Assembly (NCBI GenBank): GCA_018398805.1
Contig: JAGFBZ010001924.1
Span: forward strand, 1-64,000
Length of the DNA: 64,000 nucleotides
DNA from: Hirundichthys speculiger
Taxonomy: Eukaryota > Chordata > Actinopteri > Beloniformes > Exocoetidae
Direction: 5' to 3'
In this document: in pieces, positions 56,851 through 64,000 of the stretch
Layout of the letters: the number at the start of each line of letters is the position of its first letter
Position numbering within the stretch: the stretch's first letter is position 1
Notes under the pieces: model-generated
Told to the model about the DNA's origin: nothing
The model's database searches: none
The model's input: only the letters and a program-made list of their open reading frames with translations
Program-made: the position numbers and the translations under genes

Positions 56851-58509
56851 CTCCGGTAGCTTCAGGCTAACGGCGTTAGCTGTCATGCTGACAAAAAACC
56901 ACTTAGGAAACGTCCTAAGATGCGTCGGGGTCACCAGTGTAGTGTTGGAATTCACGAAAACCTGTCAGCCAACTCCTAACGTTTTATTTTTCCTCCAACA
57001 TACAACCGTTACTAGTGTTTTGGAAGAGACCACCAACCTCCCAAGGCACACGTCATCAAAACACAACAATCCATAAGACCAACATGTGAATTGTGTACAA
57101 ATGCAGCGGCCCCACAATGTAACAATAATCCAGTTGCAACATGGGAACGTGGGGTTTGTGACCATGAACGTGTCAGGTTTTTCCAAGTGTGACTGTCCGC
57201 TTTCAGAAGCAGGCGCGTAGTAATCTGTCTAAACCCAGCGAAGGCTGTTGTGGGACGAGAGTGAAAAGCGGTCCCTTGGAGAAAATGTTCCCCTGGCAGA
57301 AAGCGGTTAATTAACATAGATAAGGTAACAAAAGGTCAATGCCGTAGAGATTTTTTGAGTTATTTAATAGACTAAACATCTCTCCCAATCACTCGATATC
57401 ACCAAGGTGACTGTTTTCACCTTTTTTTTTCGCTTCCTCAAGGTTTTGTTTTTAGCCGACACCTTTCGATTGAAGTCCGCGCTCTTGTCGCTGCCGTGTC
57501 ACAGAGCTGCATCAAAATATTTCAAGTGGACATATCCTTTCATGCAGCGTTTGAAAAGTTCACTCCAGCAGCAACTGGTTCACCAGTTGGACACACGGTT
57601 CACCACGCGATGCCGCTTTTTCAGCAGCAAAACTAACGATGCAACAAAATGATCAACTAATGCTGATTGTGTAGAATGAAATTACTGAAAGAAGATGTTT
57701 CCCATCAGTTTCACATTGCAAGACAGCAAGACGCTTAATCGCTGTTTCTTATGACTCAGGACTTGTTAAGCTTCAGCAAACATTTCTTGAGAAACGTCTT
57801 CAGCGTAAAAACACAAACTGACGCCGACACCTTGGCAAACATTCCAGCCAATGACGCATTTAACCCGAAGCAGATAAAACGCTATTCATCAGTCTGTCCT
57901 CTCTCTTTTATCTTCCTGCTTTCAACCTCTCTGACCCTCCAGAGATCTCTCTTTTTTTCCCCTCTTTTATTCCTCCCTTTCTTCCTCTCTACCTATCTAA
58001 TGCTCTGAATACGCGGGACTAATTTGCAGCAGACTAATCTGTCTGCAGCACGCTAAACTAATTAACATGGGATGAAGCGGCCTCACTTATCATTTCACCA
58101 TATGTACATACATCACACTCCCTCCACACACACACACACACACGCGTACGCGCTCGCACGTTCGTGCACAAAATGAATGAGACTCTCGGGGGGAGCAAGA
58201 AGTGATGGCTACTGCTTCAGAGAGGAAATGGGGAAGGAGGCCAGATATAAAAAGGAAGAAGAAGAGGTGCAGATATCTGGAACATCGGGACAGAGAGGCT
58301 ATTTCTGTACCACGCTCATGCAAGTCGTGCCTCGACAAATGTTAACATTGCGTGCTGCACCCTTGGGTATAAAATGTAAACACTATACTATTAATTCAAT
58401 CCCTCGACTAAAAATGACTTTAAACTTGCACTCCTGGATTCAACCAAACATTAACAACAGTGGTTTACAGAAGATGCAATATAGCTGCAGAAATCCTGCA
58501 GACAATCTA
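56851..58509. other. Intronic, nothing recognised
   Basis: Nothing supportable except an (AC)n run near 58124-58143. Bases 56851-57330 could be further decayed retrotransposon sequence. Confidence 0.45.
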
Positions 58510-58875
58510 CAGTCATGGAAAAAATTATTAGACCACCCTTGTTTTCTTCAGTTTCTTGTTCATTTTAATGCCTGGTACAACTAAAGGTACATTTGTTTGG
58601 ACAAACATAACGATGACCACAAAGATTGCTCATAAGAGTTTTATTTAAGAGCTGACATCTTACCATTTTCCATGGTTTTCTTGATTATAACCTAAATCAC
58701 TTAAGTTTTTACATCAACAGCTATGGCGTTGTACTGCCAAAAACACTGCTTTTATGCATTCAGTGTTTTCTTTTCTGTCTGTTTTAGTCACATGATGACG
58801 TTTAGTGGTACCAGGTATTAAAATGAACAAGAAGTGGAAGAAAAAATGGTGGTCTAATAATTTTTTCCATGACTG
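58510..58875. mobile_element. Tc1/mariner-type MITE with long terminal inverted repeats
   Basis: The element is 366 bp, flanked by TA on both sides (58508-58509, 58876-58877). The outer 28 bases of the two ends, beginning CAGTCATGGAAAAAATTATT, are identical in inverted orientation, and similarity extends for about 75 bases. No coding capacity. The near-identical ends suggest recent insertion. Confidence 0.9.
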
Positions 58876-58877
58876 TA

Positions 58878-59262
58878 TCTTGAAGTCCTGACTTTAAGAG
58901 AGATTTTGCCATATTATACGAAAGTTTTCATGCCATAAGTGGATGCCTTTTCAGTACGAAACTTGGCAAGTACTGAAATGTTTTCTCTGGTTTCAGCAGT
59001 TTGGATGATGTTATCTTTCGTATGCTGTGAGATTTTAAATGCCGCCACGGTGAGCTGACTGTTCCTGAATATTGGAAACACGCTTGCTGGATATTGATTT
59101 GTTGTCACAGGGGCTTGTTAGCTTTTTGCTTCAAAACAAAAAGGAAGTTTAGGTGCACAAACAAGAGTGCTCGCCATGGGAGGTCTTTAGGAAATAATAC
59201 AACATCCCTCTCTTCAGAACCTTAATTTTTCAGTGCAAATCCCTTCATTTCTACAGATTTAC
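58878..59262. other. Intronic, nothing recognised
   Basis: The stretch between the MITE and ephb1 exon 3c shows no supportable feature. Confidence 0.5.
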
Positions 59263-59443
59263 CTCGACAGACGTTGCCGCTGTCGGGCTCGTAGCCGGCC
59301 TTGCAGCTGCAGCTGCCAATGGGAACCATCCACTCTCCGTCTCCGTTGCAGTAGAGCTTTATGGGCACGTCTACCTCCTCGGCGTTGGTGATGCAGCTTC
59401 CTCTGGCGATCACTAGTGAGGTGGACTCTGCTCCCGTCAGAGT
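59263..59443 (-). CDS. ephb1: ephb1 exon 3c: linker to cysteine-rich domain
   Basis: This 181-bp exon follows the acceptor TTGTGTGCAG and encodes [17 protein letters not shown], then [19 protein letters not shown] and CSCKAGYEP, ending NVCR in phase 1 at donor GTAAAT. It forms the sushi/EGF-like start of the Eph cysteine-rich region, and the matches to the EphB family are near continuous. It is separated from exon 3b by only 71 bp. The following intron, to exon 4, is about 14 kb and holds the 51.8-58.9 kb repeat cluster. Confidence 0.95.
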
Positions 59444-59514
59444 CTGCACACAAGAAGAATTAAACGTTCCTGCATCACACAGATCACCATCAATTCACCA
59501 CCATTTTAATTTAC
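59444..59514 (-). other. 71-bp intron at the end of the ephrin-binding domain
   Basis: The donor is GTAAAT after FPE and the acceptor TTGTGTGCAG before TLTGAES. FPE and TLTGAE are contiguous in known EphB proteins, so the 71 bp must be removed. It is phase 0 and not a multiple of three, so retention would shift the frame. Confidence 0.88.
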
Positions 59515-59734
59515 CTCTGGGAAATAAGCGAAGTTCTGCACGATGCTGGGACACTTCTTGTAGAAAACTCTAACAGCCAGAAGTGACATGCAGGCCCCCA
59601 GATCCTGGAAGGCCAAGTGGAAGCCCCCGACCTTTGGACAGCGGCCCAAAGCTCCTGACCTCCGTGTTGACCTTCATCAGCCTGCCCCCAAAGTCAACCT
59701 GGGAGAAGCTCTCATCTGCTGCAATAGTATCGAC
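59515..59734 (-). CDS. ephb1: ephb1 exon 3b: C-terminal ephrin-binding domain, with frameshift
   Basis: The exon starts [17 protein letters not shown] after the acceptor TTCTGTCAG and continues to RSFGPLSK. In the next frame it resumes [20 protein letters not shown] and ends [10 protein letters not shown] before the donor GTAAAT. Both neighbours join in phase 0, so the exon should be a multiple of 3, but it is 220 bp. The break lies in the seven bases between the SK codons and the GF codons, beside a run of five C on the plus strand at 59624-59628. Seven bases stand where the family has one codon, so the change is either one extra base or a 4-bp insertion. Read literally, translation ends at a stop about 59571. 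The conserved residues on both sides look otherwise intact, so an assembly error is at least as likely as a null allele. Confidence 0.9.
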
Positions 59735-59818
59735 CTGACAGAAGAAGGAAAATAAGATGTCAAATTTATTCCCGCGATGTTTCCCGCTTTCAAAAGACTC
59801 CGGTTTCTGGACGGCTAC
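59735..59818 (-). other. 84-bp intron inside the ephrin-binding domain (in frame, no stop)
   Basis: The sequence opens GTAGCC and closes TTCCTTCTTCTGTCAG, a good polypyrimidine acceptor, between APFLK and VDTIAADES, which are adjacent in all Eph receptors I can recall. It is 28 codons long with no in-frame stop, so unspliced RNA would stay open and add 28 residues to the ligand-binding domain. Mammalian Eph genes, as I recall, lack an intron here. Confidence 0.88.
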
Positions 59819-60109
59819 CTTTAGAAAGGGGGCATTCGCCCAGTACTCCACCGCTTTGGCGCCCTCTGACATGGTCCTGTCAGCTTCCAGGTAGTAGAGG
59901 TTGAACGTCTCCTTGCAGGAGCCCGGGACGCTGGGTATGGACGCGCAGTCGCGCACGGTGAAGCGGATCTCCACGTAGATGCGCTGTGCCGCCCGCCGGT
60001 CGATGTAAGTGGTGAGAAGCCAGTTGTTCTGGCTGGGCTCGAACACGTTGCACACCTGGTACGTCCTGATCGTGTTGAGGTTCTCATCGTATCCGCTCAC
60101 CTCCTCCCA
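59819..60109 (-). CDS. ephb1: ephb1 exon 3a: N-terminal ephrin-binding domain
   Basis: This 291-bp exon (97 codons, phase 0 at both ends) runs from the acceptor CACCAG before W-E-E-V to the donor AAG|GTAGCC. It carries [32 protein letters not shown] and [12 protein letters not shown], all hallmarks of the Eph jelly-roll ligand-binding domain, with the cysteines expected for its disulfides. The exon stops at APFLK, in the middle of what I recall as one continuous mammalian exon. Base composition is clearly more GC-rich than the flanking introns. Confidence 0.95.
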
Positions 60110-60645
60110 CTGGTGATTAATGGGTTTACAAAGACACGACAGAAATTAAACTTTCTCTGGCCCTGCCTTCCTAACATTTCGCCTCCCGCCCTTTTTCCTG
60201 CCTTCCCTTGTTCCCTTTTTTTTTTTTCTCTCCTCAACCTTGTTCTGTGCTGCACGGGGGACAAGCATTCATCACAATTAGAGACGCTCACCTCAGACAC
60301 GCTCACGCGGCAGGCCGCTGTGACCGGCTAGCTGTCGAGCTGGAATTTAAAGAAGCCAAATGAATTCAAGAAGGAGGATGGAAGAGCCCATTCTCTTCTG
60401 CTCTATTTAATTTCATTCGGCTCCTTCGTGTCCTGCGTGCTACACTTCTGTGGTTTTTTTTTTGGAAAACGCATCCTTTTCTGCATCAATAGTGGTTAAT
60501 TGATGTCAACTTGCCAATGTAATTAAGATTTTGAATGACTCGTTAATGGGCCACAGTAAAACGTAGTCCTCACAGGTGCCCACATGAACACACACACACT
60601 CACACACACACACACACACTGTACACCTATGCACATTGTTCTTAC
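60110..60645 (-). other. ephb1 intron 2-3a
   Basis: A 536-bp intron with donor GTAAGA and acceptor CACCAG, with an (AC)n run near 60591-60619. Nothing else seen. Confidence 0.8.
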
Positions 60646-60710
60646 TCCATTGGCAGGAAACGATATCCAGCCAAGCTCAGCTGTTGCCGTCCTTGTATCC
60701 ATCACCGTCT
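60646..60710 (-). CDS. ephb1: ephb1 exon 2: start of mature ectodomain
   Basis: This 65-bp exon has an acceptor ending TGACAG and a donor GTAAGA. It encodes ETVMDTRTATAELGWISFPANG, quoted here as ETVMDTRTATAE then LGWISFPANG. The DTRTATAELGW motif is the start of the mature EphB ligand-binding domain, just after the signal peptide. It ends in phase 0 and joins W-E-E-V at the next exon. A 65-bp second exon is usual for Eph genes as I recall. The preceding signal-peptide exon was not found between here and base 64000 and probably lies upstream across a large first intron. Confidence 0.9.
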
Positions 60711-61739
60711 CTGTCAGGCAAAAAGAGAAGCAGACAGGGAGAAAGAGGTAAAAAGAATGAGCCGCAGGAAGAGGAGACGTATGAGTTTAATTAATAGTCG
60801 GCTCATTCGCCAACTTTGGCACTGCTTCATGGTGCGCGTCATTCATATTCATAAAATCCCTCTTCACGTAATTTCTGCAATGCATTTCCCTCTATTCTGC
60901 TCACACGATGAAAAGAAGAGATACGGGTGTTTAATACGGTAGAAACAAAAGCGGTAATGATATGCTAAAACGAACGCGGACGCTTTGAAACAGAAAATAT
61001 TTACGTTCAACACGTTTTTCTATATTTCAATGATTTTATTCGCCGCTGTGCAGCAAAATCAGTCACTTATTAAAAGCTTATCACATTTTTCACTATATAA
61101 TTAAACGGCGTGTTGAAATCCTGTCGCAACAGCATATCGTTAAATATTTTACAGACGCGGTGATTGCTGCTCGTCTTCAATGATTAAAAGCAGTCAGCAG
61201 CGGCGGGAGCAGTTGGAAATAGAAAGCAGTCAGAAACAACTGTGAAATATTTGATAAATTTTGCATTTCCTTTCACTTATTTCAAAATCTCAAAATAAGT
61301 TGTATCTCATTCGAAAATATCCAAGTTTAAATAGCCGAGCATGTTTGCAGCAAATACCTGTTCAGTGAAACAATGAAGGCAAAAAAAATAAAACAAAACT
61401 AAAGTAACTGTTCAACCAGCTGTAATCAATGTAACAATCTATCATGGTACTGATGGGTCATATTACCCAGCCCCATTATCTGCTGACCCAAGAAGGCCGT
61501 TTTAACAACAAAATCATTATTCAAACATTTTCATTTGGCCTCTCTTAAACTACAGTGATCGTCACCGATACACCAGTACGATACCAAGCAATGACAAGAA
61601 ATATTCAGGTATGGTATATGTATGTTGGTATAATTAAGAGTAGTGAGTTTGTAATTACTTAGAAAACCAAGGCTGAACTAACTGAGGAAAAGTTGAGTTA
61701 ATAGTTTTGAGCTTTGAGTATAAATATTCATTAAGAACG
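60711..61739. other. Part of ephb1 intron 1, nothing recognised
   Basis: No signal-peptide exon recognised. AT-rich, low repeat content between about 60940 and 61260. Confidence 0.5.
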
Positions 61740-62120
61740 GTTAATAGTGCTGAACAGGTTTGTGGGCACTCGTGGACGTAACACAGTTTTAAGGACCCGC
61801 CACAGCATCTTGTGCGGGTTTAGGTCTGGACTTCATTCTTTTCCTTTTCAGCCATCCTGTTGTAGATTTGCTGGTGTGCTTGAAATTCCTTTCATGTTGC
61901 ATGACCTTTCTTATACAAAAGGAGGTAATAATCGCCTCAAGGACTGCAAGCTGCCTCAGGCTTGCGAGCACAACCAGATCATCATCCCTCCATGCCAGAC
62001 AGACAGTATGTGCTAACGTGCTGAGTTTCCACCCAATGTGGCAGAGTGCATGATGGTGAAACATCTACATCCTAGTCATGACTTTCCAAAGAACAGGTCC
62101 CACAAGTCTCGTGGCTTTCT
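61740..62120 (-). mobile_element. Tc1-like transposon fragment
   Basis: The plus strand is the complement of Tc1 transposase: GTTTGTGGGCACTCGTGG, CGCCACAGCATCTTGTGCGG, TTTCAGCCATCCTGTTGTAG and ATTTGCTGGTGTGCTTG, then a degraded stretch through CCACAAGTCTCGTGG. No termini seen. Confidence 0.7.
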
Positions 62121-62429
62121 CATTTGCAACCTTACAAACCGAAACTCCTCTAAACAAACCTCTCTATACATACCTGTCTTTTTTCATCATATTGACTTAA
62201 GCGTTAAATGTTAGCTGGAGCCTGCAGTGTGATGATGCTCTTGGGTTCCATGCAGTTTCTCTGACTACAATACAGTCTGACATTTGGATGCTGGGACATC
62301 CCATCATGGAAAGATAGTCAACTATCATAAATATATCTTCTATTTGTGAATATATTTTCTCATTTCAGGGTTTTTTGGGTTCTAACTTGCCCGTAGGAGT
62401 GATTGTGAGCGTGTGCATGGTTGTTCATC

Positions 62430-62595
62430 TACATGTGGCCCTGTGATGGACTGGCGACCTGTCCAGGGTGGACCCTTGCCATTCGCCCAAAGAGAGCTGG
62501 GATAGACCCCAACAGATCCCTGTTACCCTGCGGAGGATTATGCGGGTATAGATGATGGATGGATGGATGGATGGATGGATGAATGGATGGACAGA
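62430..62595 (+). repeat. Teleost interspersed repeat ending in (GGAT)n
   Basis: GATGGACTGGCGACCTGTCC and AGGGTGGACCC, then GAGCTGGGATAGACCCCAAC, lead into a GGAT tetranucleotide run at about 62552-62590. This is the common 3' end of a fish LINE/SINE family. Confidence 0.65.
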
Positions 62596-64000
62596 TGTAC
62601 AATTTTGAGCTCCAACTTGTATGGGAATGCCCTTAGAGCCACTTCCCAGACTGATTTGCAGTGACGGTTTGCTTTTCTAATACGACTGCTGATGAGTTTC
62701 CTTCTTTGCATTGTGTTAGCATGCATTTGAAAGCACTGATCAACACATTTATAAAACACCTGGGATTGAAAACAGAGAATGGCAGGTTTAAAAGAGGGAT
62801 TCATCCTGGTCACTTGTCCTAAAAAGGGAGCCGGCATCTTTTTCCAGTCTACCTCAAATCACTGACTTACTAAACAAAGGCAACAAGAGCTAAAACAGAA
62901 ATAGAAAAGAAAAGTCAATGCCAATCTTCAAACTCCAAAAAGATCCTCGTGTTTTTGTGTATCTAACAGTCCGACGTAGAGGTCTGGAAGCCAAGTCCCC
63001 CCAAGTTAAAACCTTGTTTTACTGCATGATAGGGGACCTACATAGCGTTAGGCAGGAGGTGTTAATTTTGTCGCCACCCAGTCTAAGTCATCAAATTAAT
63101 GCCCCGTGCCGCTGTCTAACACAAGCAGTTAGCACAAATTAAATTCTAATTACATACATGTAAAATCTGTCATCAGCAAAAAAATAAATGAATACGCACG
63201 ACTAGCTTTGACTTAAACCTGGTACCAATAATAACTTTATACGAGCACCTCTCAGCACCATCAGACTTAACTAACCACACATACAAGCACTGAAATTAAT
63301 TAACCTCAATAAAGATTTATTTATATGGAGCCAGTTCACACATCAGCTGTACATGGAGAAAACCTGCAAAACTTCAGTGTGTCTGACTTTGTTAAGGCTG
63401 GAAGGATGGAAAACTGGAAGCGCACGAAACGTGCAATTAAAAATTTACTTACTACATTAATGTTACTGAGCAGAAAAAAAGTCCCAAAAGTAAAAAGTCT
63501 AGTAATGTGGTCCAACTGTCCTCTTGGGCTGAAATTTGTAAATTTCACGTATTTTATTGAGGGCCCTGAAAATAGAGGTGTTCTGATTCTTATATCAGAA
63601 ATACTCACCAATATTTAAGGACAGCTATTTAAAGAGCAATCAGGTGAAGGAGAAGAAGAAGAAATAACCTTTTATTGTCCCATAATGGGGAAATTGAAGG
63701 GTCAGGAGTTTATAAAGTTAAAGGGGAGGACGGAGGAGCTGCAGAAGCCCACTCTTTACCTTCCGGGACTTTATGACATCTGAGAAACCACAGACAATCC
63801 CCAAAAGAATTTATTTGAAAATGTCAGGTTTTACAATTGAGAACTTGGAGTCGCTGTAAAGCTGGCTGAGCTGGAAAACACATCTCTGACACAGAACTGT
63901 ATGAGAGCGTGACTGAACATACTCATATAAGTTAAAAGAAGTCTAGATGTCTAACTGGTATCGGATCAGTATTCAATATCATATCCAGGGTTTCAGAATT
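62596..64000. other. Nothing recognised
   Basis: Presumed intron 1 of ephb1. No signal-peptide exon, RNA gene or transposon end could be supported. Confidence 0.5.

Larger units (their letters stand above)
10310..60710 (-). other. ephb1: EphB1-like receptor tyrosine kinase gene (partial: exons 2 to juxtamembrane/kinase start)
   Basis: Twelve minus-strand exons join in compatible phases into about 1.9 kb of coding sequence (some 636 codons). They encode an Eph receptor ectodomain, transmembrane helix and juxtamembrane segment. Eph receptors bind membrane-anchored ephrins on neighbouring cells and signal through an intracellular tyrosine kinase in axon guidance and boundary formation. Assignment to EphB1 rests on remembered family sequence: the FN3 run PIMHQVS, AINGVSNKSP, YKSELGQQL plus LIAGS before the membrane helix, and SVYGDKLQQYNTG after it. 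Signal peptide, most of the kinase, SAM and tail are outside the window. Introns range from 71 bp to about 15 kb. A frameshift in one ephrin-binding exon (59515-59734) leaves open whether this copy is intact. EphB is near certain; B1 rather than another EphB is likely. Confidence 0.93.

Noticed and set aside
59821..60087. Arginine/serine-rich frame antisense in register to exon 3a (alternative frame)
   Set aside because: This is an out-of-frame shadow of the conserved ephrin-binding exon, caused by its high GC content.
60711..64000. Searched for an ephb1 signal-peptide exon
   Set aside because: No minus-strand frame with Met, basic and hydrophobic stretch plus a donor in the right phase was found.

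Overview
The window looks like teleost fish genomic DNA. It is AT-rich and dense in decayed Tc1/mariner, hAT and PIF/Harbinger-type DNA transposons and L2/Rex1-like LINE fragments. The only host gene I can recognise has vertebrate splice structure, with small exons scattered over about 50 kb. Short ORFs are common on both strands, but nearly all lie in introns or repeats and show no conserved domain.

The host gene lies on the minus strand and encodes an Eph receptor tyrosine kinase, most like EphB1. Twelve exons are placed with splice sites: 60646-60710, 59819-60109, 59515-59734, 59263-59443, 45047-45202, 37272-37534, 34364-34439, 29074-29198, 13852-14017, 13359-13464, 10595-10656 and 10310-10507. 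In order they encode the ephrin-binding domain, the cysteine-rich/EGF-like region, two fibronectin III repeats, the transmembrane helix, the juxtamembrane segment and the first residues of the kinase domain. The signal-peptide exon must lie beyond base 64000. The rest of the kinase, SAM domain and PDZ-binding tail must lie beyond base 1; I found no further kinase exon in bases 1-10309.

The gene has unusual points. The ephrin-binding region, which as I recall is one large exon in mammals, is cut into three by introns of 84 and 71 bp. The first of these is in frame and free of stops. The first FN3 exon is also cut by an extra 2.8 kb intron. The middle ephrin-binding exon is 220 bp where frame requires a multiple of three, so it carries a frameshift (real or an assembly error). 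The juxtamembrane exon is about 24 codons longer than in mammalian EphB1 as I recall it.

The remainder is intronic and flanking DNA filled with nested transposons. Region by region: 0.2-1.8 kb, a hAT element with a second transposon inside it and two long palindromes; 3.2-3.9 and 11.0-11.8 kb, two copies of a hAT derivative; 7.1-9.6 kb, a Tc1-like relic split by a LINE; 11.9-13.2 kb, a complete-ended Tc1 relic; 22.4, 32.8 and 49.1 kb, three copies of a TAGGGCTGGGCAA-ended hAT family; 24.5 kb, a Harbinger-type relic with a Myb-like domain; 36.2-37.1 kb, an element nested in another; 42.8 kb, a THAP-domain relic; 51.8-54.5 kb, a LINE in which a 59-bp segment has expanded to about 24 tandem copies and into which other elements inserted; 55.5-56.6 kb, a hAT element with a BED finger; 58.5 kb, a young mariner-type MITE. 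No tRNA, rRNA, CRISPR or prokaryotic feature was seen.
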